Source of the DNA: Cyanobacteria bacterium FACHB-502
GTDB lineage: Bacteria > Cyanobacteriota > Cyanobacteriia > Elainellales > Elainellaceae
Assembly (NCBI GenBank): GCA_014695325.1
Contig: JACJNZ010000022.1
Coordinates: 62,001 to 126,000 of the forward strand
Length of the DNA stretch: 64,000 bases
Reading direction: 5' to 3'
The notes under the pieces are model-generated. The model saw only the letters and a list, made by a program, of their open reading frames with translations, did no database searches and had not been told where the DNA came from. A program made the position numbers and the translations under genes. Shown in pieces: positions 1-10,900 of the stretch (position 1 is its first letter; the number at the start of each line of letters is the position of its first letter).

Positions 1-138
1 GCTGCCGTTGCTCAGGCTCCCAGTGCCGATCAATGGATGCAGCAAGAGAGAAACATTTGTCCTCATGGATTATTTGCCACACAACCCTTTACTTCAGGTA
101 AGGAGTACCATGTCATTTCTCCCCGCCTGTTGGGGTAG
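1..138 (+). CDS. C-terminal end of an unidentified protein (5' partial)
   Basis: The first frame is open from the window edge to a TAG at 136-138 and reads as ordinary protein (it includes NICPHGLFATQPF and ends SPRLLG). About 45 residues are present and there is no start in the window, so this is probably the 3' end of a gene beginning upstream. I do not recognise the family. A competing start at base 8 in another frame gives an implausible peptide. The call rests only on coding-like composition and the position at the edge. Confidence 0.45.
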   Translation, partial: AAVAQAPSADQWMQQERNICPHGLFATQPFTSGKEYHVISPRLLG

Positions 139-175
139 GAACCCATCTACAACTTGCTCTCAGCTTCTCGCTAGT

Positions 176-457
176 TCATCGGATCTCGTACGATAGGGAA
201 GTTCTCTCAAACTTACTACGTTGCAGAGGTCTTCCAGCCTCATCTTCTAATTCACAGAAAAACAGCCCTGCCACCTGGATGCCGTCAGGAAACTGGACAA
301 TTAGCATCGGCTCACCGCCACGCATTATTTTTACGGCAACAATCGTACAATACATACCTTGATACTGAGCTGCATCGGGATGGTTCGTTGCGCTGAGCCT
401 GAAATGATGACCAACTGCTGGGTGAAGCAGCCTTTGAACCGACCTAGAAAAAGCCAT
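176..457 (-). CDS. Small hypothetical protein (93 aa)
   Basis: This is a 93-residue ORF with no recognised domain. It has a mixed hydrophobic/polar pattern (MYCTIVAVKIMRGGEPMLIV, then FPDGIQVAGLFFCELEDEAG) that suggests a small beta-rich fold. There is no signal peptide or membrane segment. It lies 69 bp downstream of another unknown minus-strand gene and may be cotranscribed with it. The function is unknown, and whether it is a real gene is moderately supported by the lack of a better frame here. Confidence 0.4.
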   Translation of the reverse strand: MAFSRSVQRLLHPAVGHHFRLSATNHPDAAQYQGMYCTIVAVKIMRGGEPMLIVQFPDGIQVAGLFFCELEDEAGRPLQRSKFERTSLSYEIR

Positions 458-526
458 GATGAAACGTAAGTCCTTTAGTGATTAAAAAGACTGCCATAAA
501 AACTGTTTAGGTTGAAGGGTAAAGGG

Positions 527-910
527 TCAGGAAGCAGCAAATGTAGCAGCTAGAGGGTTCCGTAAGCTAATCCACACGCTGTACCGCTGTTTCGAGACAC
601 TAATGACCGTTGGAATCCCTTGCCCAATTAACTCACAGCCCAATCGATCAGCTTCTAGCCAATCATCGATTCTGAACTCTTTTGCCAGCCTATACAACTC
701 GTTTCCGTACGTTAGTCCATCTTGTATAGCCTGATCCATGTAGAACTTGAACAAGGTGATTTGCTGCTCTGGGATCACATGAGGAGCAGATTCCAGAGTG
801 GTGGTAGAGGAAGGGGTCAGGGCTAGCATCAATTGTTCCTTGCTGTAGTGATAGTAGGCAGTCAAAGGAATTTGCAGCATGGCTAATCGATAAGAAGCTG
901 ATGCTGCCAA
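527..910 (-). CDS. Hypothetical protein (127 aa)
   Basis: This is a 127-residue ORF of unknown family. It is predicted soluble and mostly helical in the middle (QQITLFKFYMDQAIQDGL, then LYRLAKEFRIDDWLEADRLG) and has no transmembrane segment. The ORF ends with AATFAAS. The Met at 910 is the only in-frame ATG near the N-terminus that gives full length, but MLQIPL ten residues in is an alternative start. It precedes the 93-aa unknown gene on the same strand. Confidence 0.45.
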   Translation of the reverse strand: MAASASYRLAMLQIPLTAYYHYSKEQLMLALTPSSTTTLESAPHVIPEQQITLFKFYMDQAIQDGLTYGNELYRLAKEFRIDDWLEADRLGCELIGQGIPTVISVSKQRYSVWISLRNPLAATFAAS

Positions 911-1408
911 AAGGCTAATCCAAAAGCAGGAAATGGATTATTGGTCTAGTCAGTGTTTTTAATAAAAGTCAACCTATATTTATGAACATTTTTGCAGCAC
1001 TTTGAATAATCGAAGGTGCTCTTTAATACATTTATTCACAAATTTCGCTAACTTCATGCTGTATTCTTTGCTGCAATCTTTTCCTGTACTTCCCTATACT
1101 TCAATGCTGGGCTACCTGACCTGCCAGATCCCTGGAGAGAAACGTTTCTTATCAAAACTCCAATGTTTTCAAAACTTAAAAATGTTTCTTAAGCTATGTT
1201 TCTTTCGCTGTTTGGCTGGGAACTCTCGCATAGAGCAATTGCTATAGCAAGGACACTGAATCCAAAATTTGCTGGGATAGATGCTCCCATACTCAGGCTA
1301 TCTAGAGGAGCAAACATACATAAATGAGTAACTCTAATCTGAAACTCTTAGGCAGATGCACGGTTGCTTTGAGCAAATGAAGCGTCTAGATAAACTGCGT
1401 GTGAAGAG
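911..1408. other. Intergenic region upstream of the hybrid kinase
   Basis: About 500 bp, AT-rich, lying between two divergent transcription units. An 81-codon plus-strand ORF at 1002-1247 has low-complexity Leu/Phe/Cys-rich content and no ribosome-binding site, and I regard it as noise. The region should hold the promoters for both the minus-strand unknown genes and the plus-strand kinase, but no -10/-35 pair stands out enough to call. Confidence 0.4.
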
Positions 1409-4400
1409 ATGAACCAACCAAGCCTGGAGAACGGAGTGAATAGTCCTTTTATTAAGGATAGAGCACCTAGATATACCAATTTGCCTCTATTCTTCAAATC
1501 CTTCGCTAAGAGAGCAAGCGTCCTTGTAATCCTGATTGGTTGTGTTGTTCTTCTGGGTTGGTTCTTCAATATCCCAGCATTGAAGAGCATCCTGCCAATA
1601 TGGGTGACGATGAAAGCGAACGCTGCCCTATGTTTTATTCTCAGTGGCAGTGCCCTATGGCAACTTTGTAAACGTACACGACGATCTGCTCGTTATGCCC
1701 AGATTTTTGCTGCAATCGTTTTGGGTATTGCGCTCCTGACTCTAATTCAATATGGCTTTGCAATAAATCTGGGAATTGACCAACTTCTGTTTCAAGAGTC
1801 AGCAACAGCTGTAGCAACTTCTGCTCCAGGGCGGATGGCTGTTAACACTGCCCTAAACTTTTTGTTGCTAGGGTCTGCTCTATTGCTATTAAGCAAGCCA
1901 CGATCGTTTCAACCCGGTATCCAAACATTTACTGGCATTGCATTTTTGCTCTCCCTCCTGGGTTTGCTTGGCTACATCTATGGCATCCAAGAGTTTTATG
2001 GCTTTGGCTCATACACCAAGATGGCAGTTCATACGGCGATCGCGTTCATCCTTCTATGCGCTGGCATCTTTTGCCTGCATCCAGATCAAGGAATTATGAG
2101 CATGATTACCAGTCAGCATGCGGGCGGTATCATGGCAAGGCGGTTGCTTCTTACTGCCATTGGAATCCCCCCCCTCTTGAGTGGAATCATTCTAGTGGGC
2201 TATCGTGCTCAACTGTATAGCAGTGAAGTGGGTTTATCACTCTCTGCCGTGCTGACCATCATCGTGTTTGCGGTTGTGATCTGGGTGAATGCGAGAGCAT
2301 TAGGCGAAATAGATATTCGACGGCAGCAGGCAGAAGAACAGCGCAAGAGTGAAGCACGATTTTGCTCTCTCACCACTGCAACGTCTCAAATTGTTTGGAC
2401 AACTGCTTCAGATGGGCGGGTATTAGAAGATTCTCCCAGTTGGAGAGCGTATACCGGACAAACCTTTGAAGAGTACCGGAACTTTGGCTGGTTGAACGCG
2501 GTTCATCCCCATGATCGAGAACAGGCTGCTCAACGATGGTCACAGGCTGTTGAAGCAAAGAGCTTATATGAAGCTGAATATCGTCTTCGATCAGTGGAAG
2601 GGCATTATCGATATTTCTGGGTACGCGGAGTTCCGGTGCCCGCAAAAAATGGCAGTATTCATGAGTGGATCGGAACCTGTACTGATATTTACGATCGCAA
2701 ACAAACCGAAGCGGCACTGCAAGAGCAAACCAACCTGCTGCAGCTCATCCTCGATTCAATGAGTGACGGGATTGTTGTTGCCAACGAGCAAGGACAGTTT
2801 CTGGTCTTCAACCCAGCGGCCGAGCAAATGTTTGGCAATGGAGCAACTGCCACCAGCAAGGATGAATGGTCGCAGCAATATGGTGTGTTCCTGCCCGATC
2901 GGGTAACGCCCTTTCCGGCAGATGAACTGCCTCTAGTACGGGCAATCCGGGGTGAGGAGCCGAAAGATGTTGAATTCTTTGTTCGCCATGCCCAGGCACC
3001 CCAGGGTCGGTGGGTACTTGCTAATGCCAGACCGTTGAGAGATGAGTCTGGTCAGTTAAAAGGCGGTGTAGTGGTTTGCCGTGATGTCAGCGATCGCAAA
3101 CAAGCAGAGAATGCCCTCAGACAAAGTGAAGAACGATATCGCTCTCTGATAAGCGCAACTTCCCAAATTGTTTGGATGGCAGATGTAGAAGGGCGCATTG
3201 CACCTAATCCCGCCTGGAGAGCTTTTACCGGACAGACTGAAGCTGAGTTTGCTGGCTTCGGTTGGTTAGATGCCATTCATCCGGATGACCGAGAACGAAC
3301 GATTCAGGTTTGGATGCAGTCCGTACAGACAAAGAGTTTGTATGAAACCGAATATCGCATCCGGGCAGCGGATGGAAACTACCGCTATTTTTTGATCCGG
3401 GGCGTTCCGGTTCTGAATCAAGATGGCAGCATCCGTGAATGGGTGGGTACCTGCACTGATATCCACGATCGCAAACAAGCAGAAGCTGCGCTCAAGGAGC
3501 GGGAAGAACAGTTACGGCAATTTATAGAACACACGCCGATTGCAGTCGTTATGTTTGATCAGGAAATGCGCTACCTGATTGCCAGTCGGCAATGGCTGCA
3601 AGACTATAACCTGCAAGCTGAAGACATTGTCGGACGCTCTCACTATGAAATCTTTCCTGAAATTACCGATGAGTGGAGGCAAATCCATCAACGTTGTTTA
3701 AGTGGTGTAGTAGAAAGGCGCGAAGAAGACCCATTCCCCCGGACTGATGGCTCATTAGACTGGGTGCGATGGGCAATCCACCCCTGGTATAGAGAAGGAG
3801 ACGTGGGTGGCGTCATCATGTTTACCGAGATTATTACCGAACGGAAGCAAGCAGAGCAGAAGCTCCGCCAGACGCTAGACATGCTGGATCTAGCCAGCGA
3901 CAGTATCATCATTCGGGATATGAGCGATCGAATCGTGTACTGGAATCAGGGCGCGGAGAACCTCTACGGTTGGACGAAAGCAGAAGTCATTGGTGAGTAT
4001 ATTCATACGTTCTTACAAACCACTTTTCCAAAGCCGTTAGAAGAAGTTCTAGCAGAGTTTTTAGAGCAGGGAAGCTGGGAAGGCGAACTACAGCATATCA
4101 CTTGTGACGGACAGCCCATTATTGTGGCAAGCCGTTGGACGCTGCAACGCGATGCCGCTGGGCAACCCTTTGCCCAATTAGAAATCAATAGTGACATCAC
4201 TCAACGCAAAGAAGCAGAAATTGCTCTACGCCAAAGTGAAGAACGCCTTCAAGCGATTCTCGATAATTCGCCTGCGGTCTTCTACATGAAAGATCCTCAA
4301 GGACAATTCATTACCGTCAATCGTCAATTTGAATCCCTGTTTCATCGCAGTAAAGCTGAGATCGTTGGCAAGCGAAATTGCGATCTGTTTGATTCAGAAC

Positions 4401-5998
4401 TAGCAGATATTTTTGATGCCAACGACCAGAAGGTGTTGGAAGCAGGAACCGCAATGCAATGGGAGGAAGTTGCCCCACATGATGACGGGCTGCATACCTA
4501 TCTATCTCTCAAATTTCCACTTCTAGCTCCCGACGGTTCTCCCTATGCGATTTGCGGTATTTCAACTGACATTACAGAGCGCAAACAAGCGGAGATCGCA
4601 CTTGAACAAACTAAAGAAGCAGCGGAGGCGGCGAATCGGGCAAAAAGTGAATTCCTGGCGAACATGAGCCACGAGCTGCGGACTCCGCTTAATGGGGTCA
4701 TCGGCTATGCCCAAATTCTTCAACGTGCCAAAAGTCTGAATGAAGAAGATCGATCGCGGGTTGAGGTGATTCACCAGTGCGGCTCGCATTTGCTGACCTT
4801 AATCAATGACATTCTGGATCTGTCAAAAATTGAAGCGCGGAAGACGGAATTGTTGCCCACCGATTTTCACCTCCCGGCATTTCTGCAAGGGGTGGCTGAG
4901 ATGTGCCGCATTCGCGCTGAACTGAAGGGGATTCAATTTCGGTATGAATCGGCTCCTGAACTGCCGCTCGGTATCCGGGCTGATGAAAAACGCCTGCGGC
5001 AAGTCTTGATCAACCTGTTGAGTAATGCCATTAAATTTACCGATGCAGGCAGTGTCACCCTCACAATCAGCTTTGCCAGTGAGGGAAAAATTCGCTTTGA
5101 AGTCCGCGATACGGGCATTGGTATTCCGCAGGACAAACTCCAGGCAATCTTTCAACCGTTTGAGCAGGTGAGTGATGCCAAACGACAATCAGAGGGAACG
5201 GGTTTGGGACTGGCAATTAGCCAGGAGATTGTGGAATTGATGGGAAGCACAATCCAGGTTCAAAGTGAGATTGGCGTTGGCAGTATTTTCTGGTTCGATG
5301 TCAACTTGCCTGAAGCAGCAGAGTGGGTCAAAACGGCTCAAGCCGATCGCCATGGGCAAATTATTGGCATTAAGAACTGCAAGCCCAGGATTTTAGTCGT
5401 CGATGACAAATGGGAAAACCGCTCTGTCATTTCTAAGTTGCTTAGTCCGATCGGCTTTGACGTCGTTGAAGCTGCCACTGGGCAGGAGGGCTGGCAGAGA
5501 GCGGTAGAATTTCAGCCAGACTTAATGATCACGGATCTAATGATGCCTCATATGGATGGCTTTGAGTTGATTAAACAGATTCGAGGATCAGAAACGCTTA
5601 AAGACAAGATCATTATTGTTTCGTCCGCCAGCGTGTTTGAGACAGATCAGTACCGTAGCATCGAAGCAGGTGGCGATGATTTTCTACCCAAACCTGTACT
5701 GGCAGCAGAATTACTCCAGAAATTGCAAAAACATTTGCAACTGGAATGGCTCTACGAAGAGCAGCAGTCTTCGATTAGCCCAGTGATGGACAAGGCAGAA
5801 CTCATTGCCCCCCCCGCATCAGAACTAGAAACGCTGTATGAATTAGCTATGAAGGGCAGCTTTAAAGGAATTTTGAAGCAGGCAGCCCTGCTTGAACAGA
5901 TGGATCAAAAATACAGCCCCTTTGCCAAAAAACTGCATCAACTGGCAAAAGGATTTCAAGACCAGGAAATCCTAGCACTTATTCAATCCTACCGGTAA
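1409..5998 (+). CDS. Membrane hybrid histidine kinase: multi-TM, six PAS, HisKA, HATPase, receiver
   Basis: This is a 1529-residue sensor kinase. The N-terminal ~295 residues carry about seven to eight hydrophobic helices, for example SVLVILIGCVVLLGWFF near 37. About six PAS/PAC units follow, starting near residues 320, 445, 575, 700, 820 and 945, most ending in the linker DRKQAE or a variant. PAS1 and PAS3 are near duplicates (TATSQIVW / SATSQIVW). The HisKA box SHELRTPLNG puts the phospho-His at H1088. The HATPase N-box NLLSNAIKFTDAG lies near 1202. The C-terminal receiver (ILVVDD, MITDLMMPHMDGF) has its phospho-acceptor at D1376. It has no DNA-binding output, so it probably feeds a phosphorelay with the REC-kinase 31 bp downstream. 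The ligand is unknown. Confidence 0.93.
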   Translation: MNQPSLENGVNSPFIKDRAPRYTNLPLFFKSFAKRASVLVILIGCVVLLGWFFNIPALKSILPIWVTMKANAALCFILSGSALWQLCKRTRRSARYAQIFAAIVLGIALLTLIQYGFAINLGIDQLLFQESATAVATSAPGRMAVNTALNFLLLGSALLLLSKPRSFQPGIQTFTGIAFLLSLLGLLGYIYGIQEFYGFGSYTKMAVHTAIAFILLCAGIFCLHPDQGIMSMITSQHAGGIMARRLLLTAIGIPPLLSGIILVGYRAQLYSSEVGLSLSAVLTIIVFAVVIWVNARALGEIDIRRQQAEEQRKSEARFCSLTTATSQIVWTTASDGRVLEDSPSWRAYTGQTFEEYRNFGWLNAVHPHDREQAAQRWSQAVEAKSLYEAEYRLRSVEGHYRYFWVRGVPVPAKNGSIHEWIGTCTDIYDRKQTEAALQEQTNLLQLILDSMSDGIVVANEQGQFLVFNPAAEQMFGNGATATSKDEWSQQYGVFLPDRVTPFPADELPLVRAIRGEEPKDVEFFVRHAQAPQGRWVLANARPLRDESGQLKGGVVVCRDVSDRKQAENALRQSEERYRSLISATSQIVWMADVEGRIAPNPAWRAFTGQTEAEFAGFGWLDAIHPDDRERTIQVWMQSVQTKSLYETEYRIRAADGNYRYFLIRGVPVLNQDGSIREWVGTCTDIHDRKQAEAALKEREEQLRQFIEHTPIAVVMFDQEMRYLIASRQWLQDYNLQAEDIVGRSHYEIFPEITDEWRQIHQRCLSGVVERREEDPFPRTDGSLDWVRWAIHPWYREGDVGGVIMFTEIITERKQAEQKLRQTLDMLDLASDSIIIRDMSDRIVYWNQGAENLYGWTKAEVIGEYIHTFLQTTFPKPLEEVLAEFLEQGSWEGELQHITCDGQPIIVASRWTLQRDAAGQPFAQLEINSDITQRKEAEIALRQSEERLQAILDNSPAVFYMKDPQGQFITVNRQFESLFHRSKAEIVGKRNCDLFDSELADIFDANDQKVLEAGTAMQWEEVAPHDDGLHTYLSLKFPLLAPDGSPYAICGISTDITERKQAEIALEQTKEAAEAANRAKSEFLANMSHELRTPLNGVIGYAQILQRAKSLNEEDRSRVEVIHQCGSHLLTLINDILDLSKIEARKTELLPTDFHLPAFLQGVAEMCRIRAELKGIQFRYESAPELPLGIRADEKRLRQVLINLLSNAIKFTDAGSVTLTISFASEGKIRFEVRDTGIGIPQDKLQAIFQPFEQVSDAKRQSEGTGLGLAISQEIVELMGSTIQVQSEIGVGSIFWFDVNLPEAAEWVKTAQADRHGQIIGIKNCKPRILVVDDKWENRSVISKLLSPIGFDVVEAATGQEGWQRAVEFQPDLMITDLMMPHMDGFELIKQIRGSETLKDKIIIVSSASVFETDQYRSIEAGGDDFLPKPVLAAELLQKLQKHLQLEWLYEEQQSSISPVMDKAELIAPPASELETLYELAMKGSFKGILKQAALLEQMDQKYSPFAKKLHQLAKGFQDQEILALIQSYR

Positions 5999-6029
5999 GA
6001 ACCCTTTAATCAGCCCAGCAGTAAAAATT

Positions 6030-7358
6030 ATGAACTCCACCTTTGATCAAAATGCCACCGTTCTAATTGTTGATGATGTTCCTGCGAACTTAGGTGTTCT
6101 GTCTGATACGCTGGATCAAGCAGGATTAGAAGTTTGGGTAGCGCAATCAGGCAAAATTGCTCTGGAACGGGTGAAATATGCTTTACCCAGCCTGATCTTG
6201 CTTGATGTGATGATGCCGGAAATTGATGGGTTTGAGACCTGCCGCCAACTTAAGGCAAATCTAGAGACCAAAGATATTCCCGTTATCTTCATGACAGCCC
6301 TCTCTGACACCGCAAATAAAGTTGAAGGATTTCAACTTGGAGCCGTAGACTACATCACAAAACCCTTCCAGCAAGAAGAAGTGTTAGCTCGCATCAAGCT
6401 GCACTTAAAGCTAAATGACCTGACTGAGAAACTGGAAGAGAAAAATGCCCTGTTAGAGCAAAAAGTTGTAGAAGTGGGCAAAGCCTACTCTGAATTGCAA
6501 CAGATGCAGCTTCAACTGATTCAGAGCGAGAAAATGTCAGGTCTAGGGCAACTGGCAGCTGGGATCGCCCATGAAATCAACAACCCAGTGAATTTTATTT
6601 ATGGCAACCTCACCCATGCCAAAGACTATATTGAGGATGTTATGGGGCTTCTGAATCTGTACCAAACAGAATATCCCAATCCTACTCCTTGCATTCAGGC
6701 AGAAAAGGAAGCGATCGACCTCGATTTCATCCAGAATGATCTGCAAAAGCTTTTCAATTCAATCACTCTTGGCGCACAACGCATTCATGAAATTGTCAAA
6801 TCGATGCGAATCTTCTCCCGCGTCGATGAAACTGACGTTAAGGTCGTAGACATCCATGAGGGAATTGATAGTACCCTGACGATTTTGCATCATCGATTGA
6901 AGCCGACACCAGAACACGCTGCGATCGAAATTGTTAAAGATTATAGTCAACTTCCACCCATTGAATGTTACGCTGGTCAACTGAATCAAGTATTCATGAA
7001 CATTCTGTCCAATGCGATTGATGCGTTAGAGGAATACAACCAGCACCGAACCTTTGAAGATAGCATTAAACAACCCGGTAGAATTCAAATTAGCACTGAG
7101 GTTATCGGCACTAACTGGATTGCGATTCGGATTGCTGACAATGGTTTCGGTGTTGATGAAGACGTAAAAGCAAAGTTATTTGACCCCTTCTTCACAACAA
7201 AACCAGTAGGTAAAGGGACTGGATTAGGATTGTCAATTAGCTATGAGATTGTAGTAGAGAAGCACGGGGGAAAACTCTACTGCCAATCAGCACCACAACA
7301 GGGTACAGAATTTGTCATCGAAATTCCAATGCAACAACAAATCTCTCTTGCAGCTTGA
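6030..7358 (+). CDS. Receiver-histidine kinase (REC + HisKA + HATPase)
   Basis: This is a 442-residue cytoplasmic protein. The N-terminal receiver (VLIVDDVPANLGVL, LILLDVMMPEIDGF) has its acceptor at D59, and K of the YITKPF motif is present. A coiled-coil linker of about 130-170 residues follows. The kinase core has H-box GIAHEINNPVNF with H181, N-box MNILSNAIDAL and G-box GKGTGLGLSISYEIV. This REC-first architecture is common in cyanobacteria for kinases that take phosphate from an upstream hybrid kinase. The gene starts 31 bp after the 1529-aa hybrid kinase, so the two likely form one operon and one relay; the partner assignment is inference from adjacency. Confidence 0.93.
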   Translation: MNSTFDQNATVLIVDDVPANLGVLSDTLDQAGLEVWVAQSGKIALERVKYALPSLILLDVMMPEIDGFETCRQLKANLETKDIPVIFMTALSDTANKVEGFQLGAVDYITKPFQQEEVLARIKLHLKLNDLTEKLEEKNALLEQKVVEVGKAYSELQQMQLQLIQSEKMSGLGQLAAGIAHEINNPVNFIYGNLTHAKDYIEDVMGLLNLYQTEYPNPTPCIQAEKEAIDLDFIQNDLQKLFNSITLGAQRIHEIVKSMRIFSRVDETDVKVVDIHEGIDSTLTILHHRLKPTPEHAAIEIVKDYSQLPPIECYAGQLNQVFMNILSNAIDALEEYNQHRTFEDSIKQPGRIQISTEVIGTNWIAIRIADNGFGVDEDVKAKLFDPFFTTKPVGKGTGLGLSISYEIVVEKHGGKLYCQSAPQQGTEFVIEIPMQQQISLAA

Positions 7359-7414
7359 CCTCTTGCGGTTTGATGCGACACTATCAGGTGTGGTTGTGAT
7401 GCAAAAATTTTCTA

Positions 7415-7940
7415 TTAACGAAGATTCGTACCATTCGTGTTGCACTCAGCAGCAATTCCAAAGATAGCCTCGATAACTTTGGCTTCAGACACACTACTCC
7501 CTGGGTCAATTCTCTGCACTTGTCCTTTGCGAAGCTTATTCATCGCTTCAGTCTTGCTCAACGCGCTTCTTGCAGGATTCACGTTTTCAATTCCATCATC
7601 GGCTTCATAATGCGCTTGATGCTTTGATGCTCCCGCTTAATGATGTCATTCAAGTATTTGCTTTGCCGTAATTCAGTATCCTGGGCATTTATCTCATCGG
7701 CTTTCAACGTCTCGGTGGCTTCAGCTAAGTAAAGCTTCCCGCGACTGGATAAGCCGCATTTGCATTGAGAGTTATAACTCCTAGAGCAGCAGTGTGCTGC
7801 CCTTGCAAACCCTAGCGGGAAACCCCTGCCGCTGCCTTGCTATCCCGCTTTGCACTCCGCATCTAGCCGAAGGTATTGCCTTCTAAATGCATGGCTCGAT
7901 ACAGATACTTCCACGCCCCCTTGATTTTGATATAGCCCAT
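7415..7940 (-). pseudogene. IS6-family transposase remnant
   Basis: Translating the minus strand gives, in shifting frames, pieces typical of IS6/IS240-type transposases: YIKIKGAWKYLYRAM, then SAKRDSKAAA, then SKYLNDIIKREHQSIKRIM, and finally MNKLRKGQVQRIDPG ending in NLR and a stop at 7415-7417. The order matches the family from the catalytic core to the C-terminus, but several stops and frame changes break it and the N-terminus is absent. No terminal inverted repeats were recognised. It fills the 618-bp gap between two opposing kinase genes and is surely non-functional. Confidence 0.8.
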
Positions 7941-7976
7941 TCAACTGTTCACGATTAAGTACTCTGGTGAGTAGGG

Positions 7977-10900
7977 TTATACGTGCGTTGCAACGGTTGC
8001 TTGCACCGGAAGCGTAACGACTAACTCTGCTCCTTGACCCAGTGTTGAATTGACTTCTAGGGTGCCAGCATGTTTCTCAACGACGATCGAACGCACGATC
8101 GCCATTCCTAATCCGGTTCCTTTCCCCACTGCCTTGGTGGTGAACAAATGGTCAAACATCTTCTGTTTGACTTCATCAGACATGCCTATACCATTATCTT
8201 GAATCCGAATCACAGCCTGCTGACCATCTTCAGTTATAGACGTGCGAATGGCAATTTGATTGCGATTGGCTTCGATCTCGGTAAAGCTGCGCCCTTGATT
8301 GGAATCCTCGATCGCATCGATCGCGTTACTGAGGAGATTCATAAATACCTGATTCAGTTGTCCGGCAAAGCACTGAACCAAAGGCAACTGACCGTATTCT
8401 TTGATCACTTCAATTTCAGGGCGAGTTTCGTTGGCTTTGAGGCGATGTTTAAGAATCAGAATGGTGCTGTCTAAGCCATCGTGAATATTAAAGGCAATGG
8501 GGCGATCGCTGTCAGCACGAGAAAAGGTTCTGAGGCTGGTACTAATGTCTTGAACCCGCTTCACGCCTTCCCGCATAGAACCAATGGCGGCGGGTAAGTC
8601 TTTACGGATGTAGTTTAGGTCGATCGCTTCAATCTTATTCTGAATGTCTAGATCTGGATTAGGAAACTTTTGTTGATAGAGATCGATCAACCCAAAGAGA
8701 TCTTGAATGTATCCTAAAGCGGGCTTAATATTGCCGCTTAGGAAGCCGACAGGGTTATTGATTTCGTGAGCCACCCCTGTCACGAGATTCCCTAAAGCAG
8801 ACATCTTCTCACCTTGCACAATTTGCAGTTGGGCTTGTTGCAGATCGGTCAACGCCTGTTGGGCTTGCTGGTAAAGCCGAGCGTTTTCCAGGGAGATAGC
8901 GGCCTGGGCACAAAGGAGATTGAGTACTTCAATGCGATCGCCTGTGAACGCCCCCGCCGTTAGATGGTTTTCTAGATATAAAATCCCGATTAATCTGCTT
9001 TGATTGAAAATCGGAGTACATAAAACGCTCTGGGGAAGCTGTTTCAGGAAATAAGGGTCTCCCGCAAAGGTGGGATGGGCAACAGCCTGATTGATGACCA
9101 GGGACTGCAAGGTATGCCTAACCCTGTTGATAACAGAAGTTGGAATTGCCTGACTGGTGTCAAGCGGAAGGGATTTTAGGATGATGGAAGGCTGTCCGAT
9201 TTGAGCGATCGCCTCGATCACCCACTGATCGTTTTTAGGTAGTAGCAATACACTTCTGTCGGCTCCGGCATTTTCCATCACAACCTGGAGTAGGGCAGAA
9301 AGGAGCTTTTCTAACTCAATTTCACTAGAGAGAGCTTGAGAGGCTTTGAGGATACTTCCCAAGTCAAGTGCTGCTGAGAGACTGGTGCTGTCAGAGGTAG
9401 AGGTGCTAACGGTGTGTAATATAATCGTCTCAGTCGAAGTGAAGCTTTGCTGCCGTTGTTGCAGAATCAGGGTTAGTAATTTGGGGTATTGCTGTTCTAA
9501 AGCATCGACTTTCGCTTTAGCACCCCAGCGACCATAGGCATAATAAGCATCGATGATGTAGGACTGGGCGACTTTTTCTTTACCCCATGCCAAATAGAAC
9601 TTCGCGGCAAGTTCGTTTGCCAATGCTTCTTCGTTCACGTATTCGTTTTCATTCGCAAGGCTGATAGCCCGATCGTAATGGGCGATCGCTTCTGCATAGT
9701 TGCCTAACACCCGATGACGCTCGGCTTCAACCAGATAGTATTTGTGTAAGTGATTCATCGGCGCATATTGTGCCCATTTCTGCACCACCTGTTGATGGGC
9801 TGCTACCTTCTCTAAATATTGTTCCTGCTCCAACAATGGAGCATCAGGATACAACGCCAGGAGCGCAAGGGAGTGATACAGGTTATGAGTTGCCGAAGCC
9901 AGGGTTCCTGTACCACCGCCCGCGTAGTCTACCGCAGTGATTGCATGCTGTAAGGACTGAGCATAGTCTCCGAAATGGTAAGCCAGCATTGTTTTGGCAA
10001 CATAAGCGGTAAATAGGGACATACCGTTGTTTGTTGCTTTGAGATGCGCCAACATTTCGGTTTCATCGAAGCTCTCGCCAATTAACCGAATTGGCTCTGG
10101 AGACAATCCCTGAAAATTCAAAATTAACTGATGCCAAACCTTATCGTGATAAATGGTAAATTCTTGTTTGAATTTCACCATTAGATCGATATGTAATCGC
10201 TGCTTTTGTTCAATCGTTTCCAGATATTGACCAATGCTAAACGCTTTGTCGCAATACAAAAATGTGTTGTAACCTGCGAATTCAATATCACCTGTTTCTA
10301 GCCCACTCTGGATTCCTTCTAATAAGGGGAGCAAGCAGTATTTGGCATGTTCTTTCCAATGTCGAGTAAAGCCATTAAACAGACAGTAAACGTTGCTCTT
10401 AAATTCATTCGCTCTAAATTTTTCCAGGAGTTTCAAGGCAAGTTGCCCAGAGTGATAGCCTGCATCAATATCGCCCATGCCGCAGAGAATTAAGCCATAG
10501 TGACCATAGGCGATCGCCGCCACCCCGGAGTTGCCATGCTCAAGGCACAGATTGACCATCGTTAGAATCACCTGAGCATAGGTCGTAAACGAGGTGACAA
10601 ATGCCGCAGGATTGATTACCATCAACAACCGCAAGGCTGCTAGCTTGTGAGGATCGCTCATCGTTGGCATCTGATCTAAATCTGCTAAGCTCGGCAACTT
10701 CGTCCATCCGTCTGGATTTTCAGGCAGTTGGTAAAGGGAAACGCCCAACTGTTTAACCACATCCAAACCCAGTTCAACTCCCTTCACCATCTGGTTTTGG
10801 GCGTTGTAAAATTGCACTTTTAGCTCATACACTCGTGTTTTATCGAGTAGCGTTTGAGCATGTTCTAAAACAACCTCAGACAGTGCTTGTGCTTCTGGAA

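Noticed and set aside
1002-1247. An 81-codon ORF in the gap before the hybrid kinase
   Set aside because: Leu/Phe/Cys-rich sequence without a ribosome-binding site or domain pattern; likely chance.
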